From JBEVJK01 sp040510195 (GTDB lineage: Bacteria; Pseudomonadota; Alphaproteobacteria; Rhizobiales; Rhizobiaceae): a DNA stretch of 64,000 nucleotides. Below the pieces are notes generated by a model that was given only the letters and a program-made list of their open reading frames with translations, was not told the origin of the DNA and did no database searches. Location of the stretch: the NCBI GenBank assembly GCA_040510195.1, contig JBEVJK010000081.1, positions 1 to 64,000 on the forward strand. Reading direction: 5' to 3'. A program made the position numbers and the translations under genes. This document shows, piece after piece, positions 31,716-40,268 of this stretch. Each line of letters begins with the position of its first letter. Position 1 is the stretch's first letter.

Positions 31716-34063
31716 CGTGCCGGCGGTGCGGCGGCCTTGATGCTCGACTTGTTCACGTAGTAGTCGGAATAGGCCTCCAGGTAGGTCTCCGAGCTGCCGA
31801 AGCCGCCATAGCTGCCAAGCTGCTTCATGTCCGTCTTGTTCAGGATCACGCCCAGCATCTTGCCGGCGAGCTGCGGTTCGGCCTGCAGCAAGGAGCGCAA
31901 CAAAGCGCGCGGCGTCGCGCCCCATTCCGCCACGAAGAGGAAGCCGTCGGCCAGGCGCGAGAAGGCCTTGGCGTCGACAACCGGAGCCAGCGGCGGCAAA
32001 TCCACCACGACGACGTCGAATTTCTCGCGGGCGCCATCGAGAATGCGCTTCATGCCCTTCGATGAAATGCGCTCGCTGGTGTGCGCGACCTGGGCGCCGT
32101 CGCGCGCCGGCAGGATGGCCAGGCGGGTCCGACGGTCGACGCGGACGGTCGCCTGCCACGGGAGCTCGCCGGTGATCGCCTCGACGAGGCCATGGGCCGG
32201 CGGCTTCGACAGCATGCGGCTCAGGCCGGGGTTGCGCAGGTCGCCATCGATCAGCAGCGTGCGCGCTCCGTTGGCGGCCATCAGCCCGGCGAAGTTGGCG
32301 GCCACCGTCGACTTGCCCTCGTTGGGAAGGGCGGAGACGACGCCGATCACCTTGCAGCCGCCGGAGGGAAGCATGGTTTCTGCGGCGATGCGGGCGCTGC
32401 GCAGCGTCTCGGCAAACTGAGAGCCCGGCTGATCGATGGCGATGCGCATGACGCTTCGGAATGCCGGCTCTTCGGCCGGATCCGACGGGTGTTCGCGCTT
32501 CTCGCGCCGGGCGCGTTCGAGGGCGGAACCGCCGATGATCGGCAGGTAGCCGAGGAATTTCAGCCCCAGCTCGTGGCGCACCTCGTCCCCCAGGCGGAAG
32601 GCACGGTCGCGGAACTCCTGCCAGCCGGCGACCATGCCGCCGGCCATCAGGCCAAGCACCAGGGCGAGGCCAAGCACCACGCTGCGCTTGGGGCTTGACG
32701 GGGCGGTCGGCACGCCGGCTTCGGAGATGACCCGGGCCTTGGCGATGGGGAACGAGCGCTGCTGCGAGGCCTCCTCGTAGCGGGCGAGATAGTTTTCGTA
32801 GAGCGTCTTCAGCGCCGAAGCCTTCTGCTCCAGGTCGCGCAGCTCGACCAGCGCGCCGCTCGACTCCGACGTCTCGCCGGCCACCTTGCCGATGCTTTCG
32901 CGCAGCGAGGCCTCGCGGGAACGGGCCACTTCCCACTCCGTGCGGTAGCTCTCGGTGAGCTGCTTCAGCTCCTGGAAGATCTGGCGGGCGACGTCGGCCT
33001 GCTCGCGGCGCAGGTCCACGGCCTGCGGGTGGTCGGCACCGAAGCGCGCGGCGATCTCCTGCTCGCGCTTGGTGATCGACAGATAGCGGGTCCGCAAGGG
33101 GTCGATGACCGCATTGCCGCCGACCGATTTCGAGGAGACGGTTGCATTCTTCACGGCGTTGGCTTCGCCGCCGGCGACGATCGAGCGATATTGCTCGTAG
33201 CGCGCCGAGGCGCTCGCCGTGTCGGCCTGGGCGAGGATCAACTGGCTGTTGAGATCGGCCAGCTGGCGCTCCGACATCAGTTCGCCGCGGGCGGCCGTAA
33301 GGCCGTTATCGGCACGGAAGCGCTCGACGTCCAGTGCGGCGGCCTGCGAGGACTCCCGGAGATCGCCCAGGCGCTCCTGCAGCCACAGCGTGGCGCGCTG
33401 GGTGGCATCGAAGTTGGCGTCCAGCTGGTCGGCCAGATAGGCCTCGGCATAGGCGCGGGCGACGCGCTCCGCGAGCTCCGGCACATGCGAGGAATAGGAA
33501 AGGTCGATGACGAAGCTGCGGCCGACGCGCTCGACCTTGAGGGCCTTCTGCAGGAGTCCTGCCGCCTGCTGACGCCGGGAATTGCGCAAAGCAGCCTCGG
33601 ACGGAGCCTCGGACCAGAAATCGACGAGCGCGGCGACCGCCTTGAGGCGCGACTTGACCCAGGCGAGCGGCGACCGAGGCGGGTTGATGAAGGTCGCGTC
33701 GTCGGCGAGCTTCTCGCGGTCGGCGACGACCAGCGCCAGCCGGTTCGATTTCAGTATCTCGACCTCGGTCAAGAGGTTGGAGTCGGTCTTTATCGTGTTC
33801 GCGGGGCTGGGACCCTGGTCTTCGGCGAACTTGGTGAGGCTTTCGTCGAGGAGGATCCGCGTGCCGGCGGTGTAGATCGGCGTGGCGAGCAGCAGGTAGG
33901 CGATGCCTGCCGCAAGGCCCAGCGCGGCGCACAGCGCCATGACGCGGGCGCGCCTGACCGCGATGCGATAGAGCCGGTCGAGATCGATGAACCCATCGGC
34001 CGCCTCGCTGCTTTGGACCGCGGCGGGCGGCCTGACGTCGGAAAGAAAAGGAACCTGGTTCAT
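31706..34063 (-). CDS. exoP: Polysaccharide co-polymerase / tyrosine autokinase (ExoP, Wzc-type)
   Basis: 785-aa inner-membrane protein controlling exopolysaccharide chain length. Order: membrane helix near residue 50 (VMALCAALGLAAGIAYLLL), a long periplasmic coiled-coil region, a second helix with the Pro-rich signature PTAPSSPKRSVVLGLALVLG near 490, and a cytoplasmic BY-kinase with Walker A SALPNEGKSTVAANFAGL, Walker A' LLIDGDLRNPGLSRML and Walker B VVVVDLPPLAPVVDAK. The C-terminus has the tyrosine cluster SETYLEAYSDYYVNK for autophosphorylation. Last gene of exoL-exoA-exoM-exoO-exoP; ATGA overlap with exoO. In Sinorhizobium exoN lies between exoO and exoP; it is absent here. Confidence 0.92.
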   Translation of the reverse strand: MNQVPFLSDVRPPAAVQSSEAADGFIDLDRLYRIAVRRARVMALCAALGLAAGIAYLLLATPIYTAGTRILLDESLTKFAEDQGPSPANTIKTDSNLLTEVEILKSNRLALVVADREKLADDATFINPPRSPLAWVKSRLKAVAALVDFWSEAPSEAALRNSRRQQAAGLLQKALKVERVGRSFVIDLSYSSHVPELAERVARAYAEAYLADQLDANFDATQRATLWLQERLGDLRESSQAAALDVERFRADNGLTAARGELMSERQLADLNSQLILAQADTASASARYEQYRSIVAGGEANAVKNATVSSKSVGGNAVIDPLRTRYLSITKREQEIAARFGADHPQAVDLRREQADVARQIFQELKQLTESYRTEWEVARSREASLRESIGKVAGETSESSGALVELRDLEQKASALKTLYENYLARYEEASQQRSFPIAKARVISEAGVPTAPSSPKRSVVLGLALVLGLMAGGMVAGWQEFRDRAFRLGDEVRHELGLKFLGYLPIIGGSALERARREKREHPSDPAEEPAFRSVMRIAIDQPGSQFAETLRSARIAAETMLPSGGCKVIGVVSALPNEGKSTVAANFAGLMAANGARTLLIDGDLRNPGLSRMLSKPPAHGLVEAITGELPWQATVRVDRRTRLAILPARDGAQVAHTSERISSKGMKRILDGAREKFDVVVVDLPPLAPVVDAKAFSRLADGFLFVAEWGATPRALLRSLLQAEPQLAGKMLGVILNKTDMKQLGSYGGFGSSETYLEAYSDYYVNKSSIKAAAPPARSS

Positions 34064-35094
34064 CGGCTCTGCCTGTCTGCTGGCGGCGCTGCCCGCCTCC
34101 CGTCGCGAGCGCCCGTTGGTGTGAGGATAGGCGCCGTGCGGCGCCAGGCGGCGTCGCACAGCAGCGACAAGCGCTTCAGCCGCACGCCGATCGGCATGCG
34201 CAGGTGCCAAAGCGCAAAGGGATCGCGCAGGGCGACTGCGAGGGCGCGCAGCGGCGCGCGCGACTTCAAATGCTCGACCAGCGTCAGGAAGGACACCGCT
34301 CGCAAGAGGCTTCGCGTGCGCCTGGCCTGCGCCTGCCTGGCCGACGCGTCGAGCTCGTGATCGCAAAGGAAGGTGCGATCGGCGGCGAGCATCGCCTCGA
34401 CGTGGCGGACCGCCAGCACGTGCGAGATCGAGCCGTCGCGGACCCGGTACAGATAGCCGGCTTTCGGCTCGACCACGCAATGCGCGCCGCGCGCAAGCGC
34501 CGACGCGAGGAAGACGTAGTCCTCGCCGATCCTCAGCGTCTCGTCGTAGCGAAGGCGGTGGGCGTCGAGGAAGCTCGCGCGGAAGATCGGTTTCAGATAG
34601 CCGAACGAAAAGGTCGACTCGAAGAGCCGATTGGCAGCGATGAACGCCGCCAGGTCGATCGCGCCGATGCGCTCCATCAAGCTTTGGTCGAACATCGCCT
34701 CGCCGGCGAGACTGCCGGCACGGTCGACTTGTAAATTGTCGACAATGATCTCGGCGTGCTCGGCGTCGCCGCGCGCGATCATGGCGGCGAGGCGGCCCGG
34801 AAAGAGCGCGTCGTCGGCGTCGAGCACGGCAATCCAGCGGCCTCGCGCCACCGCGAAGCCGGCGTTGCGCGCGCCGCCGGGCCCCCGATTTTCGGGCAGA
34901 ACGAGCACCTTCACCCGGTCGTCGGAGAAACCGGCAGCGATCGCGGCGGTGCGGTCGCGCGAGCTGTCATCGACCACGACGACCTCGAGGCTGACGCCGC
35001 GCTGCGCCAGAGCGCTGTCGACAGCCTCGGCGATCGTCGACTCAGCGTCGAAGGCGGCAATGACGACGCTGACGTCGGGATGCGAGGCCGTCAT
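34060..35094 (-). CDS. exoO: Family 2 glycosyltransferase, ExoO-like
   Basis: 344 aa. GT-A domain: VSVVIAAFDAESTIAEAVDS, VVVVDDSSRDRT (nucleotide-binding Asp), ENRGPGGARNAGFAVARGRW, IAVLDADDALFP (DxD) and GEDYVFL near residue 205. The S. meliloti exo order (exoL-A-M-O) and the length support ExoO, which adds a beta-1,6-linked glucose to the lipid-linked succinoglycan precursor. Linkage specificity cannot be read from sequence; ExoU or ExoW are alternatives. ATGA overlap with exoM. Confidence 0.82.
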   Translation of the reverse strand: MTASHPDVSVVIAAFDAESTIAEAVDSALAQRGVSLEVVVVDDSSRDRTAAIAAGFSDDRVKVLVLPENRGPGGARNAGFAVARGRWIAVLDADDALFPGRLAAMIARGDAEHAEIIVDNLQVDRAGSLAGEAMFDQSLMERIGAIDLAAFIAANRLFESTFSFGYLKPIFRASFLDAHRLRYDETLRIGEDYVFLASALARGAHCVVEPKAGYLYRVRDGSISHVLAVRHVEAMLAADRTFLCDHELDASARQAQARRTRSLLRAVSFLTLVEHLKSRAPLRALAVALRDPFALWHLRMPIGVRLKRLSLLCDAAWRRTAPILTPTGARDGRRAAPPADRQSR

Positions 35095-36038
35095 CGCGCC
35101 GTCTCCTGCGGCCGTCCGTAGAGCCTGATCTCGCGCAGGCCGAGCAGGCCGCCCAAGGCGCCGACATGCAGCACGCCGCGCAGGAGGCTGGCGTTGCGGC
35201 GGCGTATCGATGCGACGCTGAGCAGGGCGACCCCGAGGCAGAAGGCCACCTTGGCACCGCAAATGCCGACCGAGACGGCCCGGGCGAAGGGCCCGCCAGC
35301 CCGTTCGCCGACGCGCCGGCCATGGGTCTGGCCCGAGCGGAACTGCCGCTTGGCGAGCCACCAAAGCGTGGTCCGCTCGAGCGGAACCGTCTCGTGGACC
35401 AGCGCGTCCGGCGCGAAAGCGATGCGGCCGCCGGCCTCGTGCAGCCGGCCGAAGAAATCGGTGTCCTCGCCGCCGGTCTGCCCGAGCGCCAGGTCGAAGC
35501 GGCGTCCGACCGCGGCGCCGGCGCGGCGGCGCAGCAGCGCATTGCCGGTGTAACCGGTGCGGATCTCGCCGCCGACCCAGACCGGCCAGGTGGAATGGAA
35601 ATCCGCCTGCCTGACCCAGTCGGGCGCCGCGCCGGGATAGACCGCAACCACCTTGCCGAGCACGACGTCGGCGTTGGCCTGGCGCGCCGTGGCGAGCAGC
35701 CCGGCCAGCCAGCCCGGCGCGCAGGTCGCATCGTCGTCGATGAAGGCAATGAAGTCGCCGGTCGCATTGTCGAGGCATGCATTGCGGGCCAGCGAGATGT
35801 TGGCGGCCGGGCAATGGACGTAAGAGACGGGGAACGGCACTGCTTCGCGCACCGCATCGACGCAATGGCGAGCCGAAGGGGTGACGTCGTTGTCGGCGAC
35901 GATGACGCGGACCGAGACGCCCGGCGGCAGCGCGAGTGCGGCGATCGAGCGGAGCGTTTCGTGAAGCTGCGGCCGCCTGAACGTGCAGACGGCCACGTCG
36001 ACAGCTGTGTCGGACTTCCTGTCGGAAGAGGCGATCAT
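35091..36038 (-). CDS. exoM: Family 2 glycosyltransferase, ExoM-like
   Basis: 315 aa. VDVAVCTFRRPQLHETLRSI at the N-terminus, VRVIVADNDVTPSA, ARNACLDNATGDFIAFIDDD with the DDD metal site near residue 100, and GGEDTDFFGRL near 190. Fits ExoM, which adds the fourth sugar of the succinoglycan unit. A C-terminal hydrophobic stretch (VGICGAKVAFCLGVALLSVA) suggests membrane association. ATGA overlaps on both sides (exoA upstream, exoO downstream). Confidence 0.85.
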   Translation of the reverse strand: MIASSDRKSDTAVDVAVCTFRRPQLHETLRSIAALALPPGVSVRVIVADNDVTPSARHCVDAVREAVPFPVSYVHCPAANISLARNACLDNATGDFIAFIDDDATCAPGWLAGLLATARQANADVVLGKVVAVYPGAAPDWVRQADFHSTWPVWVGGEIRTGYTGNALLRRRAGAAVGRRFDLALGQTGGEDTDFFGRLHEAGGRIAFAPDALVHETVPLERTTLWWLAKRQFRSGQTHGRRVGERAGGPFARAVSVGICGAKVAFCLGVALLSVASIRRRNASLLRGVLHVGALGGLLGLREIRLYGRPQETAR

Positions 36039-37039
36039 GGTGAAAGCGGCCTGCGGCGGCGGAAGGCGAGCAGCTGGAACCAGAATCCCGCCGACCAGGC
36101 AAGGTGCATGATCATCGCCGACACGGCGGCCAAGGGACCGTACGGGTTGCGCTTGCCGACCGCCATCCAGACGCCATAGCCGACGCAGGCCAGCATCCAG
36201 GTGCCGGCCGGCACGAAGGCCGCCCAGCTGAGGAAGGCCAGCGAGGTGCCGACCACCACCGGCGCGACCGCCACCGGCAGGAGCTGGCGCAGCCTCGGCC
36301 ACGCCCGGTGCTTGAGGATGTTGCGGGCGCGGCCCCGCCCGTAGTTCAGATATTGGCGGAACAGCGCCGCAACCGACGACCGCGGAAAGTAGGTCATCGC
36401 CGTCCGGTCGGTGAGCCAGATGCGAAACCCCGCCTGCCGCAGCCGGTAGTCGAGCTCCGCGTCCTCGTTGTGGCTGAACGTCTCGTCGTAGCCGCCGACG
36501 GCGCGGAAGGCGTCGAGGCGCATCAGCGCGTGATGGCCGTGATCGGTCCAGCGGCCGGCGCCGCCCTCGCGGTGCTGCGACCCGCCATTGCCGAGGCGGG
36601 AGTTCTGCGCCAGGGCGGTGGCCTTCTGGAACAGGCCCGTTCCCTTGGTCCGCATGGCCACGACGACCGAATCGGCGCCGGTCCGCTCGGCTTCGGCGAC
36701 AAGCTGCAGGCAATAGTCCGCGGGGTAGTCGCCATGCGCGTCGATGCGGATGAGGTATTCCTCGGCCGCCGCGCAGGCCGACACCGCCAGGTTGACGGCG
36801 GCGCCCTGCAGGCGCTGCGGGTTGTGCATTAGCCGAACCCGGCTGTTGGCGTCGGCGATCTCCTGGACGATCGCGGCGGTGCCGTCGGAGCTGCCGCCAT
36901 CGACCACGACGATGCGCATGCCGAGCGTCTCGGCGGCGTGCGAAAGCCGATCGATCGTCGCGGCGATGTGCGCCGCCTCGTCGAGGCAGGGAAGGACCGC
37001 CATGCAACGGCCCGGACTGAACTTGGGCTGGTCGCTCAT
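36035..37039 (-). CDS. exoA: Family 2 glycosyltransferase, ExoA-like
   Basis: 334 aa. CMAVLPCLDEAAHIAATIDRL, IVVVDGGSSDGTAAIVQEIA, LIRIDAHGDYPADYCLQLV (DAHGDYP is characteristic of ExoA-type enzymes) and HNEDAELDYRLRQAGFRIW. Two C-terminal membrane segments. In S. meliloti ExoA adds the first glucose (beta-1,3) to lipid-linked galactose. Start at 37039, 17 bp after the exoL stop; a start two codons upstream is not available. Confidence 0.88.
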   Translation of the reverse strand: MSDQPKFSPGRCMAVLPCLDEAAHIAATIDRLSHAAETLGMRIVVVDGGSSDGTAAIVQEIADANSRVRLMHNPQRLQGAAVNLAVSACAAAEEYLIRIDAHGDYPADYCLQLVAEAERTGADSVVVAMRTKGTGLFQKATALAQNSRLGNGGSQHREGGAGRWTDHGHHALMRLDAFRAVGGYDETFSHNEDAELDYRLRQAGFRIWLTDRTAMTYFPRSSVAALFRQYLNYGRGRARNILKHRAWPRLRQLLPVAVAPVVVGTSLAFLSWAAFVPAGTWMLACVGYGVWMAVGKRNPYGPLAAVSAMIMHLAWSAGFWFQLLAFRRRRPLSP

Positions 37040-37056
37040 CGTCGTCGTCTTGGTGG

Positions 37057-38214
37057 CTAGGAAGCGGTCGTCTGCGTCACCAGTCTGCGGAGCCGGTCGA
37101 CCAGCGTCTGGCAGTCGGCCGAACCATGCGCCCAGTTGGCCGGATCGAACCCGGCGATGGCGTCCGTCAGGCGAGCGTGGGCTGGGCCGTCGATCGGGCC
37201 GAGCAGGCGCTCGAGCGCGTCGCTCGTCGGCTCCTCGAGCATCAGGCCGACGCCGCGATCGGCGAGGTAGCGGCCCACTTCGACGTCGCGGAGCGCGATC
37301 GGCACCGCTCCCCATCGACAGCCCTCGTAGAGCCGGTTGGGGAGCAACCAGCGCGAGTTGCCCTCGGCTTCGAACAGGTCGACCGTCCAGACGAAATGGA
37401 CTTCCCGATACATCGCGGCGAGATCGTCCGGGTAGCGGTACGGTCCGAGGTATTCCACATAGGGCTCGCGGGCCACCAGCTTGGCGAAATCGTCGAATTC
37501 GGTGAGGGCCGGCCGGCCCCTCAAGCGGATGACGAAGCGCCCTTCCATGCGACGCGAGAACTCGGAAAGGATGGAGAGAGAGCGCCGGCAGCGCAGCGCC
37601 CCGAACCAGCCGATGATCCAGGGTGGACCCGGCTGCCGGGACAGGTCCGCCGCCCCGCTCCCCTCTGTCGAGGGGGCGAGCACCTTGTTCTCGACCAGCA
37701 TGATCGGCGCATCGATCTGCCGAAGCGGCCGGAAATACTCGCGCTCGAAGGCCGGCGAACTGGTGATGAGAAGCTTCGCGTGCCGCCCCAGTCGCCGCTC
37801 GGCGGCGCGGAAGGCAGCGCCGAGCGGGTCGCGGCGCAACAGCAGGCGATGGATGTCCAGCGTTTCGTAGACGATCGGCAATCGTGAGCCGGCAAACTGC
37901 CTAGCCGCGCGCACCGCAAGAGCGAGCATTTCGAGATTGCGCGCGAGAATGAGGTCCGGCCGGCTGCCTCCGGCGAAGGCTCCGCGCAAGTGCCGGACGG
38001 CGGCCCATGCGACCGCCATCAAACGTTGACCGAAGCGTCGATCGTGGGTCCGCCCCAGCACGACCGGGACGATTCCTTCGAAGTCGGGTAGAGGGCTGTC
38101 GCCGCGCAAAAACCCGGCGAGAGCTACGTTGGCGCCACCTTGGCGAAGCATGAAAACACGACGGCGGACTGCAGGATCCGCTAAATCCTGTACGAGATAC
38201 AAAATGCTTAGCAT
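37057..38214 (-). CDS. exoL: Glycosyltransferase, ExoL-like
   Basis: 385 aa. GT-B-like layout with the N-terminal MLSILYLVQDLADPAVRRRV, PDLILARNLEMLALA near residue 130, PIVYETLDIHRLLL near 160 and the acceptor/donor turn WIIGWFGALRCRRSL near 235. These fit ExoL (third sugar). First gene of the minus-strand exo operon; ATG 38214 is preceded by an AT-richer 130-bp gap that should hold the operon promoter. Confidence 0.82.
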   Translation of the reverse strand: MLSILYLVQDLADPAVRRRVFMLRQGGANVALAGFLRGDSPLPDFEGIVPVVLGRTHDRRFGQRLMAVAWAAVRHLRGAFAGGSRPDLILARNLEMLALAVRAARQFAGSRLPIVYETLDIHRLLLRRDPLGAAFRAAERRLGRHAKLLITSSPAFEREYFRPLRQIDAPIMLVENKVLAPSTEGSGAADLSRQPGPPWIIGWFGALRCRRSLSILSEFSRRMEGRFVIRLRGRPALTEFDDFAKLVAREPYVEYLGPYRYPDDLAAMYREVHFVWTVDLFEAEGNSRWLLPNRLYEGCRWGAVPIALRDVEVGRYLADRGVGLMLEEPTSDALERLLGPIDGPAHARLTDAIAGFDPANWAHGSADCQTLVDRLRRLVTQTTAS

Positions 38215-38344
38215 TCCGTTTCCGTAGCCGCCGCTCCTCAAAAAAACGTTAAGGATTGCGTCGCAATGCAAAGAATGGTTGCAACAGGGCAGGCGTGACA
38301 CGGTCTTTCGGCAGGCGCAGTCGGGCTTGAGAATGTCCGTGCCG

Positions 38345-38701
38345 TCAGGGCGTCGCTTCCCGCGCATCGGCCTCGGCAATGGCGAATTCCGCGACCTCGA
38401 CCCCGAGCTGGGCCATGAAGGCAAGCTGGCGATCGAGCGCTGCGATGCGGTTCGAATAGGTGATCAACGAGACGGTCAGCTCGTCGATGCGGACGCTGAT
38501 GGATTCGTCCGAGCGGCCATCCTCCAGCGCCTGCTGCGAGAACGCCGCGTCCGTCGAGGCGCGCTCGTAACGGGCCTGGAAACCAGCCTTCTCCTTCTCG
38601 AGCTCGTCGGCGATCTCCGTCAGCGTGCGCCGCAGCCGCTCGAGGCGGGTCTCGTCCGTCTGGCGGTCCCGCAGCGGATTCCTGGTGCGAAAACCCAGCA
38701 T
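38345..38701 (-). CDS. Hypothetical coiled-coil protein, 118 aa
   Basis: Highly charged, almost entirely helical: RLERLRRTLTEIADELEKEK in the first third and IDELTVSLITYSNRIAALDR later, with heptad-like spacing. No signal peptide or membrane helix. I do not recognise a family. It lies between exoX and exoL on the same strand, 130 bp upstream of exoL, so a role in polysaccharide synthesis or its control is a reasonable guess from position only. Confidence 0.7.
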   Translation of the reverse strand: MLGFRTRNPLRDRQTDETRLERLRRTLTEIADELEKEKAGFQARYERASTDAAFSQQALEDGRSDESISVRIDELTVSLITYSNRIAALDRQLAFMAQLGVEVAEFAIAEADAREATP

Positions 38702-38833
38702 GGCTTGCCCTCTTGCCTCCGTCGCCGTTGCGACGACGGTTTCACCGTCAGCGGCACCGGCGATTCCACGCCTTTCGGACCTGCAAGGTCAAGACATTCC
38801 TTCAGGCGAGCCGCAGCCTGCAGAAGCGACTCG

Positions 38834-39124
38834 TCACAGCTTGCGCGGATGGCCGATGCGCGGAACGACCTGCGGCTTTCCGGGCACGCGCTCGCCTGGC
38901 TGGTCCCGCTCGACGGCGCGCGCCGCGAGGTCGGCCTTCGGCTGCCGGCGGCGCGCCTGATGCACCATCCAGAAGATGGCGCCAAAATAGCCCAGCTGTA
39001 TCAACACTGCGCAAATCAAGGTCTGAACAAATGTCGTCCAGATGGAATGCGTGCCCAGATAGGTTACGATGGCGAACACCACCAGCACGCCGGCCATTCC
39101 GACGAAGAAACGCGGAAAGGACAT
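38834..39124 (-). CDS. exoX: Exopolysaccharide production repressor (ExoX-like)
   Basis: 96-aa protein. Two hydrophobic segments at residues ~3-23 (FPRFFVGMAGVLVVFAIVTY) and ~33-54 (VQTLICAVLIQLGYFGAIFW), joined by THSIWTTF, then a basic, Pro-rich tail. The SIWTTFVQTLICAVLIQLGY block is the hallmark of rhizobial ExoX/PsiA-type inhibitors, which lower polysaccharide output by acting post-translationally, probably on ExoY. It is divergent from exoY, as in Sinorhizobium. Confidence 0.85.
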   Translation of the reverse strand: MSFPRFFVGMAGVLVVFAIVTYLGTHSIWTTFVQTLICAVLIQLGYFGAIFWMVHQARRRQPKADLAARAVERDQPGERVPGKPQVVPRIGHPRKL

Positions 39125-39551
39125 CTACGGGCTAGCCGAGCACGGCGAGCGTTTTAGACCCAACCACAAATGGCGTCTCCCATTCATCCGGTTTTCGACC
39201 GGCTCCCGAACGCTTCAATGACTATATTCAACACGTCCCATCGACGCAACAACTGCCCTATTGCTAAGTAGAATTTTCCTAAAATTTTCAACTTCTTGAA
39301 CACTCTCTTGAAAAGAATGGAATGTATGAGGCAGGAGAGAGTCCGCGATCGGGTTAGCACGGTCGGAGCTCAACAATGCGTTTTTAGATCGTCAGACAGG
39401 CACTTTTCGGGGCCTCGTTCGTTTAGAATTCTTATTTCAGCATGCTCGAATCGCAAGTTCTCGCTCAAAGTTTTCGTAGACCAAATTAGCGCGCAGCCCC
39501 GGCTGCGTCATTTGCCGTGCACTATCAATTTGATTCAGGTCATTCGTTGTC
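39125..39551. other. 427-bp AT-richer intergenic region between exoX and exoY
   Basis: Noticeably lower in GC than the flanks, with many short A/T runs (39240-39320) and no convincing ORF. It must hold the divergent promoters of exoX and exoY. In related rhizobia, regulators such as MucR and ChvI act at the equivalent region; I could not identify specific sites by eye. Confidence 0.6.
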
Positions 39552-40223
39552 ATGAAGCATGCCGCTCGCCTGCCGTTTCCCGTACGAAAGCGGGCTCGCG
39601 GCCACCCGCCGATCGGCGGTACGCTCAAGCGCGCCTTCGACGTGGCGGGGGCGCTGGTCGGACTGCTCCTGCTCGGCCCGCTCATTCTGCTGCTGGCCGC
39701 CCTGGTCAAATTCTCCGATGGCGGCAGCGCTTTCTATAGCCACCGGCGCGTGGGTCGTAATGGCGAATTCTTCGACTGCCTGAAGTTTCGCACCATGATG
39801 GCCGACGGCGAGCGGGTGCTGGCTGCGCATCTGCGGCGCAATCCCGAGGCTCGGCGCGAATGGCACGCGACGCGCAAGCTGCGCAACGACCCGCGGGTCA
39901 CGCCCGTCGGGGCCGTGCTGCGCAAGCTGAGCCTCGACGAGTTGCCGCAGCTGATCAACATTCTGCGTGGCGAGATGAGCCTGGTCGGGCCGCGCCCCGT
40001 CGTGGCCGACGAGCTGGAACGGTACGGGCGGGCTGCCGAATGGTACCTCAGGTCGCGGCCAGGCCTGACCGGTCTGTGGCAGATCAGCGGCCGCAACGAC
40101 GTCTCGTACGACCGCCGGGTCGCGCTCGACCGCCACTATGCGCAGAACTGGTCCCTGGCGGCCGACCTCCTGATCATCCTGAAAACCATTCCCGCGGTGT
40201 GCCTGTCCCGCGGCAGCTACTGA
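39552..40223 (+). CDS. exoY: Undecaprenyl-phosphate galactose phosphotransferase (ExoY)
   Basis: Initiates the polysaccharide unit by moving galactose-1-phosphate from UDP-galactose to the lipid carrier. 223 aa. One membrane/re-entrant helix (FDVAGALVGLLLLGPLILLL, residues ~29-48), then the PHPT domain: FDCLKFRTMMADGE, LRKLSLDELPQLINILRGEM, SLVGPRPVV and SRPGLTGLWQISGRNDVSY. All catalytic-region motifs are present. Followed closely by exoF; divergent from its inhibitor exoX. Confidence 0.95.
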   Translation: MKHAARLPFPVRKRARGHPPIGGTLKRAFDVAGALVGLLLLGPLILLLAALVKFSDGGSAFYSHRRVGRNGEFFDCLKFRTMMADGERVLAAHLRRNPEARREWHATRKLRNDPRVTPVGAVLRKLSLDELPQLINILRGEMSLVGPRPVVADELERYGRAAEWYLRSRPGLTGLWQISGRNDVSYDRRVALDRHYAQNWSLAADLLIILKTIPAVCLSRGSY

Positions 40224-40268
40224 AAGCCAGCGTCTTTGATGTTCGCTCCCTTGCAAAGGATCCTGCCG

